Source: Chloroflexota bacterium (lineage in GTDB: Bacteria; Chloroflexota; Anaerolineae; Aggregatilineales; UBA2796). Taken from it: DNA of 64,000 nt. The position numbers and the translations under genes are program-made. Positions 20,006-27,912 of the stretch are shown one piece after another; the stretch's first letter is position 1, and each line of letters starts with the position of its first letter. Where the stretch lies: NCBI GenBank assembly GCA_021325095.1, contig JAJPHV010000015.1, positions 62,001 through 126,000 of the forward strand, read 5' to 3'. A model generated the notes under the pieces. That model saw only the letters and a program-made list of their open reading frames with translations, did not search any database and had not been told where the DNA came from.

Positions 20006-21559
20006 TCATTCCGCCTCTGGTGCTTGGCCGCTCTCCGGCGCCGTATTGGCCGCCGCATCCGCAGACGCTTCCGGTATATTCGGCACTTCCGGCGCCGCAT
20101 CCATTGGCGTCTCCGCGGACGGTTCGCCTGGCTGCACTACCCCGGCAAGGCTGTCAGAAGCGCCAGCGACAGGAGCAGCCTGCTCATCTTCCGCCGTTCT
20201 GGTGACGCCAATGGGCGGGTTTTCGCCACGTGCGATCTCGATCAGGCGGCGGAAGGCACGGTTCGTCACCAGGTCTGCCGCGATGTTACGCTTGTTTTCG
20301 GCCCGCGAGAGCATTTTGCGGAAGGTCTGCGCCTGTTCACCGAACTGCTGGCTCATCCGATCAATCTGGGTTTCAACGTCGGCGTCACTGACGTCTAGCT
20401 GCTCGTCGCGCACGATCTGGCCCAGGACAAGCGCACGGCGCAAACGCTGCACGGCGGTATCCCGAAACTCCGCGCGCAGGTCTTCGTCGGACTTATTCTC
20501 GATCTGCTTGTAATCGGCCAGCGACAGCCCGCGCTCCCGCAGGTTGCGATCCATGCTGTTGAGGATGTCGTCAATGTACTCGTCAACCATCTCTTCAGGG
20601 TACTTGATGATGGCCTGCTCCACCACCTTGTCGAGCACCTCTTCAGCGTATTTGGCCTCGGCCTCGCGTCTGGCCGCGTCCTGCAAATCCTTGCGAATCC
20701 GGATACGCAGATCAAGCAGATTGTCGATTTCGTTGTCCGTGACCTGCCTGGCAAACTCGTCGTTTAGGGCCGGCAGCGTGCGCGACTGGACTTCCTTCAT
20801 TTCCACGTCGAAGTTGAAGGTGTGCCGGGCCAGCGCTTCGTCCTTATAGTCTTCGGGGAAGGCCAGCGAGAACGACTTCTGCTCGCCCGCGCTCAGACCG
20901 ACCAGGTTAGCCGAAAAGCCGGGGATCACGTTGTCCTCGTCTTCATCTTCGGTCAGCAATACCGTGATCTCTTCGTTGATGAATTGGTCGGTGTGCCCTT
21001 CGGCGTGCTCGCGTTCGGCTTCGGGTAGCTCATCGACAGGATGAACCCGTTCGCCCCGGACGTGCACCTTGACCTGATCGCCCATCTGGGCCGGGCGGGC
21101 AGCAGGCTCGACGAGCGCACGGCGATCCTGTAATGCCTTCATCGCCCGGTTAACCGCCTCATCTTCGACCTGGGGTTCCTCGAAAGGTATCCGGATGTCA
21201 CGGTAATTCTGGAGATCGACTTCGGGCTGCTTGGGAACCACGAAGGTGAGCTTCATGGTCGGTTCGGTTTCAACGTTCTGAAGCTCACCGGGGGCATACG
21301 GTTCGAGTTTGGTTTCGTCAAGCGCTTCTCTGAAGACTTCGTTGCCGAGCGTTTCCAGCGCCTCGCCCAGGACGTATTCCTTACCAACGCGCTGCAAAAC
21401 AATGTTGTACGGCGCTTTTCCTTTGCGGAAGCCGGGGATATTGACCTGTCGAGAAATGCGGCGGGCGGCGTCGTGCATCGCCTTATCCACGCGCTCTGGC
21501 GTGACCTCAACGGTCAGGCGTGCAGTATGGTTTTCCAGGTGTTCAATCTGAGTGCTCAA
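20006..21559 (-). CDS. tig: trigger factor, ribosome-associated chaperone
   Basis: A 517-residue chaperone with the ribosome-binding loop GFRKGKAP at 43-50, a central FKBP-type prolyl isomerase region (about 160-250) containing a long acidic insert (residues rich in E and D around 175-210), and a helical C-terminal chaperone domain. The last 60 residues are an Ala/Pro/Glu-rich tail absent from the E. coli protein. Start is TTG at 21559 with AAGGAC 9 bases upstream. Tig, ClpP and ClpX form the conserved protein-folding and degradation cluster. Confidence 0.95.
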   Translation of the reverse strand: MSTQIEHLENHTARLTVEVTPERVDKAMHDAARRISRQVNIPGFRKGKAPYNIVLQRVGKEYVLGEALETLGNEVFREALDETKLEPYAPGELQNVETEPTMKLTFVVPKQPEVDLQNYRDIRIPFEEPQVEDEAVNRAMKALQDRRALVEPAARPAQMGDQVKVHVRGERVHPVDELPEAEREHAEGHTDQFINEEITVLLTEDEDEDNVIPGFSANLVGLSAGEQKSFSLAFPEDYKDEALARHTFNFDVEMKEVQSRTLPALNDEFARQVTDNEIDNLLDLRIRIRKDLQDAARREAEAKYAEEVLDKVVEQAIIKYPEEMVDEYIDDILNSMDRNLRERGLSLADYKQIENKSDEDLRAEFRDTAVQRLRRALVLGQIVRDEQLDVSDADVETQIDRMSQQFGEQAQTFRKMLSRAENKRNIAADLVTNRAFRRLIEIARGENPPIGVTRTAEDEQAAPVAGASDSLAGVVQPGEPSAETPMDAAPEVPNIPEASADAAANTAPESGQAPEAE

Positions 21560-21597
21560 GACGTTACTGTCCTTACGTGGGGTATATCTTGGGTGAA

Positions 21598-21606
21598 ATT
21601 ATAACA
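21598..21606 (-). promoter_or_regulatory. extended -10 promoter for tig
   Basis: Read on the minus strand the sequence is TGTTATAAT, a perfect extended -10 (TGnTATAAT). It lies 39 bases before the tig start codon, so transcription would start near 21591. No good -35 box is present, as expected for extended -10 promoters. Confidence 0.6.
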
Positions 21607-21671
21607 GCAGGTCAAGGCAGCGGCTAGGAAGGCGCGGCCAATGCGGGCAGGCAATCGGCACTCTGTGCCAG

Positions 21672-21753
21672 TGGGGACGGGGGGACTTGAACCCCCACGG
21701 ATTTCTCCACATGATCCTAAGTCATGCGCGTCTGCCAATTCCGCCACGTCCCC
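21672..21753 (-). tRNA. tRNA-Leu (anticodon TAG)
   Basis: Read on the minus strand: acceptor stem GGGGACG / CGTCCCC, D arm with GGCGGAATTGGCAGACGC, anticodon stem-loop CATGA-CTTAGGA-TCATG with anticodon TAG, a short class-II variable arm, and T arm GGGGG-TTCAAGT-CCCCC. The 82-base length and long variable arm identify tRNA-Leu, reading CUA and wobble-related codons. CCA is not encoded (discriminator A followed by CT). The gene is expressed from its own strong promoter and lies upstream of tig on the same strand. Confidence 0.97.
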
Positions 21754-22053
21754 ATCCAGGCTGGATATTATACGAGAGGAATGGCCCTTTGACAATTGGG
21801 AAGCGAGCGTTGGGAACGCCGTCTGGACTATGAAAAACCTGTATCTATCCACAGGCGAAGGGGCTTCTTTGTGATAGAATACCCTTGTTAACCCATGAGA
21901 CGACGTAAGCGCGACTACCGGTTGAACCTACCCCTCTTTCGGGTGACGTGCCTGGCACGCCCCGGCCCCACTGACTCCTGAGTTCAGTTCTGCGATCACG
22001 CCCTTCAACGATCCCTGAGTGACCAATTGTAGAAGCACGGAGGAGTTAGTGCT
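21754..22053. other. 300-base divergent intergenic region before the CLC gene
   Basis: It contains the tRNA promoter on the minus strand. On the plus strand an extended -10, TGATAGAAT (TG at 21872, hexamer 21875-21880), would start transcription near 21887 and leave a leader of about 165 bases. The leader is GC-rich and can form several short stems (for example around 21940-21965 and 21970-21990). I see no gene and no clear match to a known riboswitch consensus. Confidence 0.45.
21767..21795 (-). promoter_or_regulatory. strong sigma-70 promoter of tRNA-Leu
   Basis: On the minus strand TTGTCA (21790-21795), a 17-base spacer and a perfect TATAAT (21767-21772) precede the tRNA; the start would fall about 7 bases before the mature 5' end. 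This is the clearest vegetative promoter in the window. Confidence 0.85.
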
Positions 22054-23904
22054 ATGTCTGCTTCTGAACAGGCCATGCCTGCCCAGCAAGTTCACTATCA
22101 GGCCAATTTTCGAGTGCTGACTGTTAGCCTGCTGGCAGCGCTCATCGGCTGCGCAGCCGGGGTTGTGGCGTTCTTGCTCTACAACCTGATCGCGCTTTTC
22201 ACCAATCTCTTCTTCTACCAGCGCCTGTCCTTTACATTTGTCGGCGTGGCCGAAAACCACCTGGGGCTGTGGGTGCTGGTCGTACCCGTCATTGGCGGCC
22301 TGGTCGTCGGCCTGATGGCGAAATACGGTACGTCCAAAATCAAAGGGCACGGCATTCCCGAAGCGATGGAAGCCGTGTTGTTCAATCGCAGCCGCATCGC
22401 GCCGCGTGTCGCTATCCTGAAGCCCATCTCGGCGGCCATTGCCATCGGAACGGGCGGCCCCTTCGGTGCGGAAGGGCCGATCATCCAGACCGGCGGCGCG
22501 CTTGGCTCGCTGATCGGGCAGGCCATTCACGTGACGCCCGCCGAACGCAAAGTGCTGCTGGCCTGTGGCGCTGCCGCTGGCATGGCCGCCACGTTCAATT
22601 CGCCTATCGCCGCCGTGATTCTGGCGATTGAACTGCTGCTTTTCGAGTTCAAGTCGCGTTCGTTCATTCCGCTGGTCATCGCCAGCACGATGGCGACAGG
22701 CGTGCACGACCTGCTGATGGGGCGCGGCCCGATGTTCACCGTCGGCGCGATGGATTTCGGCATTCCTTCCGGCCTGCCTTTCTACCTGGTGTTGGGCGTC
22801 ATCTGCGGCGGCGCTGCCGTGATCCTGAGCTGCTCCCTGTACTGGATCGAGGATCAGTTCGAGCGGCTGCCCGTAGACTCGATGTGGTGGCCCGCCATCG
22901 GCGCCATCGCCCTGGGCATCATCGGCTACTTCGTGCCGCGCGTCCTGGGCGTGGGCTACGACACGATCTCGGACATTCTGAGCGCGCGTCTGCCGCTGGT
23001 TTTGCTGCTGGTCATCATGGTCTTCAAGACGCTGGCTCTGATCATTTCGCTTGGCTCTGGAACGTCCGGCGGTTTGCTTGCGCCAACGTTCATGGCAAGC
23101 GCGGCGTTGGGTGGGGCCTTTGCGCTCATCGTCAACCAGATCGTGCCGGGTGCGCACCTTGATCCGGGGGCGTATGCGCTGGTGGCGATGGCTGCCGTAT
23201 TTGGGGCGGCTTCACGGGCGACGTTCACCTTTATCGTCTTTGCCTTCGAGATCACCCGCAACTACGAGGCGATCCTGCCGCTGATGCTGGTCAGCGTGAT
23301 TGCCGATGGTGTTGCCATTCCGCTCATGCGCAATTCGATCATGACCGAGAAGCTGGCGCGGCGCGGCCTGCGCGTAGAACAAGACTACGAGGTCGATACC
23401 TTGAGCACCATTCTGGTTTCAGACGTGATGACGACGGATGTGGTCACCATCCCGCAGACCATGACTGTCGGAGAGCTGATCGGCAAGATCAACCAGCATG
23501 ATCCCCGCCTGACGCGGCATCAGGCCCTGCTGATCGTGGACGAAAACAATGCGCTGCGCGGCATCATCACCCGCGGCGATGTGCTGAACGCCATCAACCG
23601 GGGGCAGGCCGACGATACAGTGCTGGAGGCCGGAACCAAAGACCCAATCGTTGCCTATCCCACCGACAGTGTGCGCGAGGCGCTGGGACGAATGTTGCAA
23701 AAGAACATTGGCCGCCTGCCCGTGGTCGATCCCAAACAACCCACCCGGCTGGTCGGCTACCTGTCGCGCAGCAACGTCATGGCTGCCCACATGAAGCGCA
23801 TCCAGGAAGAGCGGGTTGTGGAAGCCGGTTGGGTGCGTAGTCCGAGGGCGATCCTGTCCGGGATCAACGGCAGTAGCAGCAAACAGACCGTCGGCGAAAA
23901 GTAG
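22054..23904 (+). CDS. CLC-family chloride/anion channel or transporter with C-terminal CBS pair
   Basis: A 616-residue polytopic membrane protein. CLC signatures are GHGIPEAM (98-105), GPFGAEGP (135-142, with the gating glutamate E140) and GSGTSGGLLAP; about 16 hydrophobic segments follow the usual pattern. Two CBS domains occupy about 455-590 and probably sense adenine nucleotides. In canonical chloride-selective members the first motif is GSGIP; histidine replaces the anion-binding serine here, so selectivity may differ. GGAGGAG stands about 8 bases before the ATG. The gene is monocistronic. Whether it exchanges protons or conducts passively cannot be read here. Confidence 0.93.
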   Translation: MSASEQAMPAQQVHYQANFRVLTVSLLAALIGCAAGVVAFLLYNLIALFTNLFFYQRLSFTFVGVAENHLGLWVLVVPVIGGLVVGLMAKYGTSKIKGHGIPEAMEAVLFNRSRIAPRVAILKPISAAIAIGTGGPFGAEGPIIQTGGALGSLIGQAIHVTPAERKVLLACGAAAGMAATFNSPIAAVILAIELLLFEFKSRSFIPLVIASTMATGVHDLLMGRGPMFTVGAMDFGIPSGLPFYLVLGVICGGAAVILSCSLYWIEDQFERLPVDSMWWPAIGAIALGIIGYFVPRVLGVGYDTISDILSARLPLVLLLVIMVFKTLALIISLGSGTSGGLLAPTFMASAALGGAFALIVNQIVPGAHLDPGAYALVAMAAVFGAASRATFTFIVFAFEITRNYEAILPLMLVSVIADGVAIPLMRNSIMTEKLARRGLRVEQDYEVDTLSTILVSDVMTTDVVTIPQTMTVGELIGKINQHDPRLTRHQALLIVDENNALRGIITRGDVLNAINRGQADDTVLEAGTKDPIVAYPTDSVREALGRMLQKNIGRLPVVDPKQPTRLVGYLSRSNVMAAHMKRIQEERVVEAGWVRSPRAILSGINGSSSKQTVGEK

Positions 23905-23922
23905 CGAACGGGTAGCCGTTTT

Positions 23923-24025
23923 ACCTCACCCCTCCTGCCGTTTCTCCACTCTGCTCGGAGGAGCCGAGGCATATCCTGCGGCAGACGCAGGTTTTGCTTT
24001 GAGAAGCAGCATGAGGGGGTGAGGT
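23923..24025. repeat. intergenic repeat (GGAGAGGGG family, copy 3, long-loop form)
   Basis: Arms ACCTCACCCC (23923-23932) and GGGGTGAGGT (24016-24025) match perfectly and bracket about 83 bases, which include the pair TCCTGCGGCAG / ACGCAGG. It follows the CLC stop. It shares the CCTCACCCC edge with the other copies but the inner palindrome has diverged. The next 94 bases to the membrane protein gene show nothing else. Confidence 0.5.
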
Positions 24026-24119
24026 CAGCATTGACGCATTGTCCCCTGTCCTCCGTCTGGCTCTGCGCTAAGGCGAGTTTTCTGTTGTCTGGAAAGCGGG
24101 ACGCCTCAACGCGACAACA

Positions 24120-24560
24120 TCAGGTTAGCGAGTGCACACCCAGGATACCCAGCGTGGCCGCTGTTGTAATCAGCAGTGCCCACAGCGTCGCCCCCAGCGA
24201 CATGGCAACGAACAACCTGCGGGGCGGCACGCCGAAGGCCAGACCCAGTGCCGCCCCGACCTGTGCTCCTGTCGTGACGGGCGCCAGCAGTGCCAGCCCG
24301 ACCAGCCCGTAGCGATCCCAGGCCCGGCGAATCGCGCTGTTCGGACTGCTGGCAATTTTGCCGCCCAGTCGCCTGAGCAGACGCTGCCGGACTGGCTGGC
24401 CCAATGCGGCCACCAACCCGACGCCAGCTGCATAGCTCATCACAGCAGTTAGCCCCACCAGCGCGGGCTGCAAGCCCAACGCCAACCCGGCCGGGATCGA
24501 CGCCCAGAAAGAGAGGAAGGCGATCCCAAAGACACTCAAGAGTTGCGGTACAATAGACAT
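24120..24560 (-). CDS. small multi-pass membrane protein (COG2426-like 'small multidrug export' type)
   Basis: A 146-residue, very hydrophobic protein with four predicted membrane helices: about 5-27, 30-52, 85-110 and 118-142, split by a basic loop (RQRLLRRLGG). The segment RYGLVGLALLAPVTTGAQVG, with the Ala/Gly-rich helix after it, resembles the COG2426 family named for putative small-molecule export; true function is undemonstrated. It is convergent with the CLC gene and divergent from the helicase gene. Confidence 0.7.
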   Translation of the reverse strand: MSIVPQLLSVFGIAFLSFWASIPAGLALGLQPALVGLTAVMSYAAGVGLVAALGQPVRQRLLRRLGGKIASSPNSAIRRAWDRYGLVGLALLAPVTTGAQVGAALGLAFGVPPRRLFVAMSLGATLWALLITTAATLGILGVHSLT

Positions 24561-24675
24561 ACGCCATCAACCTGTTCAGACGGCCCCGACTATTCTACCG
24601 GTCTCATTCTGATCCCGTGATGTGTGTTTCCGAAATGGTACGTGAGAACGTGCCCCGCCAGTTGAGGAACAAGCT

Positions 24676-26340
24676 GTGACAGCCACCTTTCAAGAACTCG
24701 GCCTGAGCGAATCGCTGGTCAAAGCGATTACAGAACTGGGCTACGAAGAACCGACGCCGATCCAGGCCCGCACGATTCGTCTGATGCTTGAAGGCACAGA
24801 TGTAATTGCGCAGGCGCAGACGGGTACGGGCAAAACGGCAGCTTTTGCGCTGCCCATTATCGATAAACTGGATACCAGCCTGCACGCGCCGCAGGCGCTG
24901 GTCTTGACGCCAACCCGCGAGCTGGCCGTGCAGGTCGCAGAAGCCTTTCATTCCTACGCCAAATACGGCAACGTCTCGGTGCTGCCCGTCTATGGCGGCC
25001 AGCCCATCGAGCGCCAGTTGCGCGCGCTGGATCGCGGAGTGCAGGTAGTGGTCGGGACGCCGGGGCGTCTGCTGGATCACATCCGGCGCGGCACGCTGCA
25101 GCTCGGCCAGGTGCGCACCGTGATCCTGGACGAAGCCGACGAAATGCTGGACATGGGTTTCATCGAGGACATCGAGACGATCTTGCAGGAGACGCCCGAT
25201 ACCCGCCAGACGGCGCTGTTCTCCGCCACCATACCCGGCCCGGTGGCGGCGCTGGCGCAGCGTTACCTGCGCGCCCCGCAGCGCATCACCATTCAGGCCG
25301 AGCAGATGACTGTGCCGCAAATCCGGCAGACGTATTACGAGGTCGGAGGCCGCGATAAGTTCGAGGTGCTGGCCCGCATCCTGGACTACGAGTCGCCCGG
25401 TTCGGCGATCATCTTTTGCCGCACCAAGAGCGAGGTCGATGCGCTTGGCGAGCGGCTGGTCGCCCGCGCCTTGCCCGCCGAAACCCTGCACGGCGACCTG
25501 AGCCAGGTGCAGCGGGATCGGGTGATGGGCCGGTTCCGCAGCGGACAGGCCGAGCTGCTGGTGGCTACGGACGTGGCCGCGCGTGGGTTGGATATTGAGC
25601 ACGTCTCACACGTCATCAACTACGACATTCCACTCGATCCTGAAATCTACGTCCACCGCATCGGGCGGACGGGACGCGCCGGACGTGCGGGTTGCGCCAT
25701 CACCCTGGTCAAGCCGCGCGAGCGGCGTCTCTTGCAAGAGATTCAGCGGGCGACCGGGGCGACCATTCAGCGGATGCGCATTCCGACCATCGCCGATGTG
25801 ATCGCGCGCCGCCGCGAGTCCTTCAAGGAGACGCTGCGCGAGACGATTGCCGAGGGGGGGCTGGAACCGTATTCCATCATGGCCGAGGAGTTGGGCGAGG
25901 AATACAGCCCTACCGACCTGGCCGCCGCTGCCTTCAAACTGCTGCTGGGCACGCCGCCCGACGAAACGGAGGACGCGCTGGCCGAGCCGGAAGTCGAGCC
26001 GGAACGTGGTGGGCGCGGCGATGGGCGTCCCCGCCGACGGCGCGCCGAACGCCCGGAGCGTGGCGGGCGTGGCGGCTTCGGCCCAGAGCCAGGCATGACC
26101 CGGCTCTACCTGGATATTGGCCGCGACGACGGCGTGCGCCCCGGCGACATCGTGGGCGCAATCGCCAACGAGGCCAGCATTCCGGGGCGAGCTATCGGCG
26201 TCATCGAATTGTACGAGCGTTTCTCCTTTGTCGAAGTGCCAAGCAATCAATCGGATAGGGTGCTGCGCGCCCTGAAGCAGACGACCATCCGGGGACGCAA
26301 GATCGCGGCCAGCGTGGCCCGTCCACGCCGCCAGGATTGA
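24676..26340 (+). CDS. DEAD-box RNA helicase (DeaD/CsdA-like) with DbpA-type RNA-binding domain
   Basis: A 554-residue helicase: Q motif near FQELGLSESLV, Walker A AQTGTGKT, PTRELA, DEAD in LDEADEM, SAT, and the RecA2 motifs including HRIGRTGRAGRAG. A disordered Arg/Gly/Glu stretch (about 435-475) precedes a C-terminal DbpA RNA-binding domain (MTRLYLDIGRDDGVRPGDIVG to the end), as in E. coli DeaD. It remodels rRNA or mRNA, often at low temperature. GTG at 24676 has GAGG 8 bases upstream. The preceding 115 bases hold its promoter, which I cannot assign. Confidence 0.95.
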   Translation: MTATFQELGLSESLVKAITELGYEEPTPIQARTIRLMLEGTDVIAQAQTGTGKTAAFALPIIDKLDTSLHAPQALVLTPTRELAVQVAEAFHSYAKYGNVSVLPVYGGQPIERQLRALDRGVQVVVGTPGRLLDHIRRGTLQLGQVRTVILDEADEMLDMGFIEDIETILQETPDTRQTALFSATIPGPVAALAQRYLRAPQRITIQAEQMTVPQIRQTYYEVGGRDKFEVLARILDYESPGSAIIFCRTKSEVDALGERLVARALPAETLHGDLSQVQRDRVMGRFRSGQAELLVATDVAARGLDIEHVSHVINYDIPLDPEIYVHRIGRTGRAGRAGCAITLVKPRERRLLQEIQRATGATIQRMRIPTIADVIARRRESFKETLRETIAEGGLEPYSIMAEELGEEYSPTDLAAAAFKLLLGTPPDETEDALAEPEVEPERGGRGDGRPRRRRAERPERGGRGGFGPEPGMTRLYLDIGRDDGVRPGDIVGAIANEASIPGRAIGVIELYERFSFVEVPSNQSDRVLRALKQTTIRGRKIAASVARPRRQD

Positions 26341-26594
26341 TCCCGGTTCCTGAATCGCTGAGGGGTTCAGCAGCGGGGCACGACGATGCCTGCAACCAGG
26401 CTGCTCACCGATTCGGGTGCAGCCTCGCCAACAATGAACGTTACACCGAATAAACATTGGGCGATGATTGAGCCGGAACTGCGCCGCACGCGCTTCTGCG
26501 CCAGCGCTGTACAGGTTCCATTACCCCGCTCGAGTTGGCCTGGTTATAATGCCCCTTTATAGCCTTTATCTTCACCTTGTAGGGGAAAACCAAC

Positions 26595-27632
26595 GTGGAA
26601 TATCGATTACTTGGCGGGTCAGGGTTCAGTGTGCCAGTTCTGAGCTTCGGGACAGGCACATTTGGCGGCAATCACCCTTTCTTCAGTAAATGGGGGAACA
26701 GCGATGTCACCCAGGCTACGCGCCTGGTTGATATATGTCTGGAAGCGGGCGCAAACCTGTTCGATACTGCCGACGTGTATTCATACGGCCAGTCAGAAGA
26801 AATCCTGGGCAAAGCTATCAGCGGGCGGCGCGACAAGGTGCTGATTTCCACGAAGGCCACCTTTCGCATGAGCGACGAGCCGAACGACGTGGGCACGTCG
26901 CGCTATCACCTCATCCGCTCCTGCGAGGCAAGCCTGCGCCGGTTGAACACGGACTACATTGACATCTATACCATTCACGGCTTTGACGCGCAGACTTCTG
27001 TGGAGGAAACGCTGCGGACGCTGGACATGCTGGTGCAGACGGGCAAGGTGCGTTACCTGGCCTGTTCCAATTTCTCTGGCTGGCATTTGATGAAATCGCT
27101 CGCCATCTCGGAAAAGTATGGCTGGGCGCGCTATTACGCCCACCAGGCCCATTACTCGCTGCTGCGGCGCGAGTATGAATGGGAACTGATGCCGCTGGCC
27201 CTGGATCAAAAGGTGGGCACGCTGGTCTGGGGGCCGCTGTCGCAGGGGCGGTTGAGTGGGAAATTCCGCCGCAACGCGCCGATCCCGGCTGGCAGTCGAG
27301 TGGCACAGGGCGCTGGCGAAGGGCCAGACATTCCAGAAGACTGGTTCTACCGCGTGGTGGATGTGTTGGATGCCGTCAGCGCGGAAACGGGCAAGACGGT
27401 GGCGCAGGTCGCCCTCAACTGGCTGTTGCAGAGGCCAACCGTTGCCAGCGTGATCATCGGTGCACGCGACGAAGCACAGCTACGCGAAAACCTCGGCGCG
27501 GTGGGCTGGAAGTTGAGCGACGAGCAGGTCGCGCGGTTGGATGCCGTAAGTGAAACCGACACCATTTATCCGTACTGGCATCAGCGCGGCTTCACCGAAC
27601 GTAATCCACTGCCGACCAAACTGTACCGGTGA
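26595..27632 (+). CDS. aldo/keto reductase
   Basis: A 345-residue NADPH-dependent reductase of the AKR superfamily, in the branch of E. coli YajO and potassium-channel beta subunits. The catalytic tetrad is visible: D and Y in FDTADVYSYG, K in VLISTKATF, H in IYTIHGFD. The cofactor segment VIIGARDEAQLRENLGAVG lies near the end. Substrate unknown. Start is GTG with AGGGG about 9 bases before. A TATAAT at 26545-26550 is a good -10 for it, though no -35 is evident. Confidence 0.92.
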   Translation: MEYRLLGGSGFSVPVLSFGTGTFGGNHPFFSKWGNSDVTQATRLVDICLEAGANLFDTADVYSYGQSEEILGKAISGRRDKVLISTKATFRMSDEPNDVGTSRYHLIRSCEASLRRLNTDYIDIYTIHGFDAQTSVEETLRTLDMLVQTGKVRYLACSNFSGWHLMKSLAISEKYGWARYYAHQAHYSLLRREYEWELMPLALDQKVGTLVWGPLSQGRLSGKFRRNAPIPAGSRVAQGAGEGPDIPEDWFYRVVDVLDAVSAETGKTVAQVALNWLLQRPTVASVIIGARDEAQLRENLGAVGWKLSDEQVARLDAVSETDTIYPYWHQRGFTERNPLPTKLYR

Positions 27633-27912
27633 CGTTCATTCAGCCGAACTGAGCGGCACAAGCCCGCTGTTTCAAGCAGCCGTGCAGAGCGAACGCAGAT
27701 CGAACAGGGCAAGCGAACACGCCAGTAAATGACGCACGCCAAAGCCAGGGCCAGACGCCAGGGGCGTTAGCCGTGAGCACCCTGGCTGTTCACATGATAT
27801 CTACAATAACTTCACACAATCTCCACAATCGGGCGATAAGCTAACCGATGTGCCGCAGAATCCTGTGAGATAAAATTCACAATCCGTGAGCGGCAAACCC
27901 AGAGGCAAGTTT
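27633..27912. other. 280-base regulatory region before the ABC export operon
   Basis: No gene is apparent. An inverted pair AGCCAGGG (27743-27750) / CCCTGGCT (27780-27787) without a T run may end the aldo/keto reductase transcript. Downstream lie the hexamer array (27789-27827) and an operator-like dyad TGTGA (27864-27868) / TCACA (27877-27881) over a TAAAAT sequence (27871-27876) that could be the -10 box. The two are described separately. Confidence 0.55.
27789..27827 (+). promoter_or_regulatory. four-hexamer direct-repeat array, Pho-box-like response-regulator site
   Basis: TTCACA (27789), TCTACA (27800), TTCACA (27811) and TCCACA (27822) occur at exactly 11-bp intervals. Repeated TT(A/C)ACA-like hexamers one helical turn apart are the known DNA target form of OmpR/PhoB-class dimers, for example the PhoP sites of Bacillus. 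The array lies 86 bases before the first gene of an operon-like block whose last genes encode just such a regulator and its kinase. Confidence 0.7.

Noticed and set aside
21556..21852. A minus-strand 98-codon open frame over the tRNA, with VAELADAHDLGSC-like sequence
   Set aside because: This is the well-known false protein produced by translating a tRNA-Leu gene; the tRNA structure is complete.
27864..27881. TGTGA-N8-TCACA dyad considered as a CRP site
   Set aside because: CRP sites have a six-base spacer; here it is eight, and no CRP gene is in view. Kept only as an unassigned dyad over a -10-like box.
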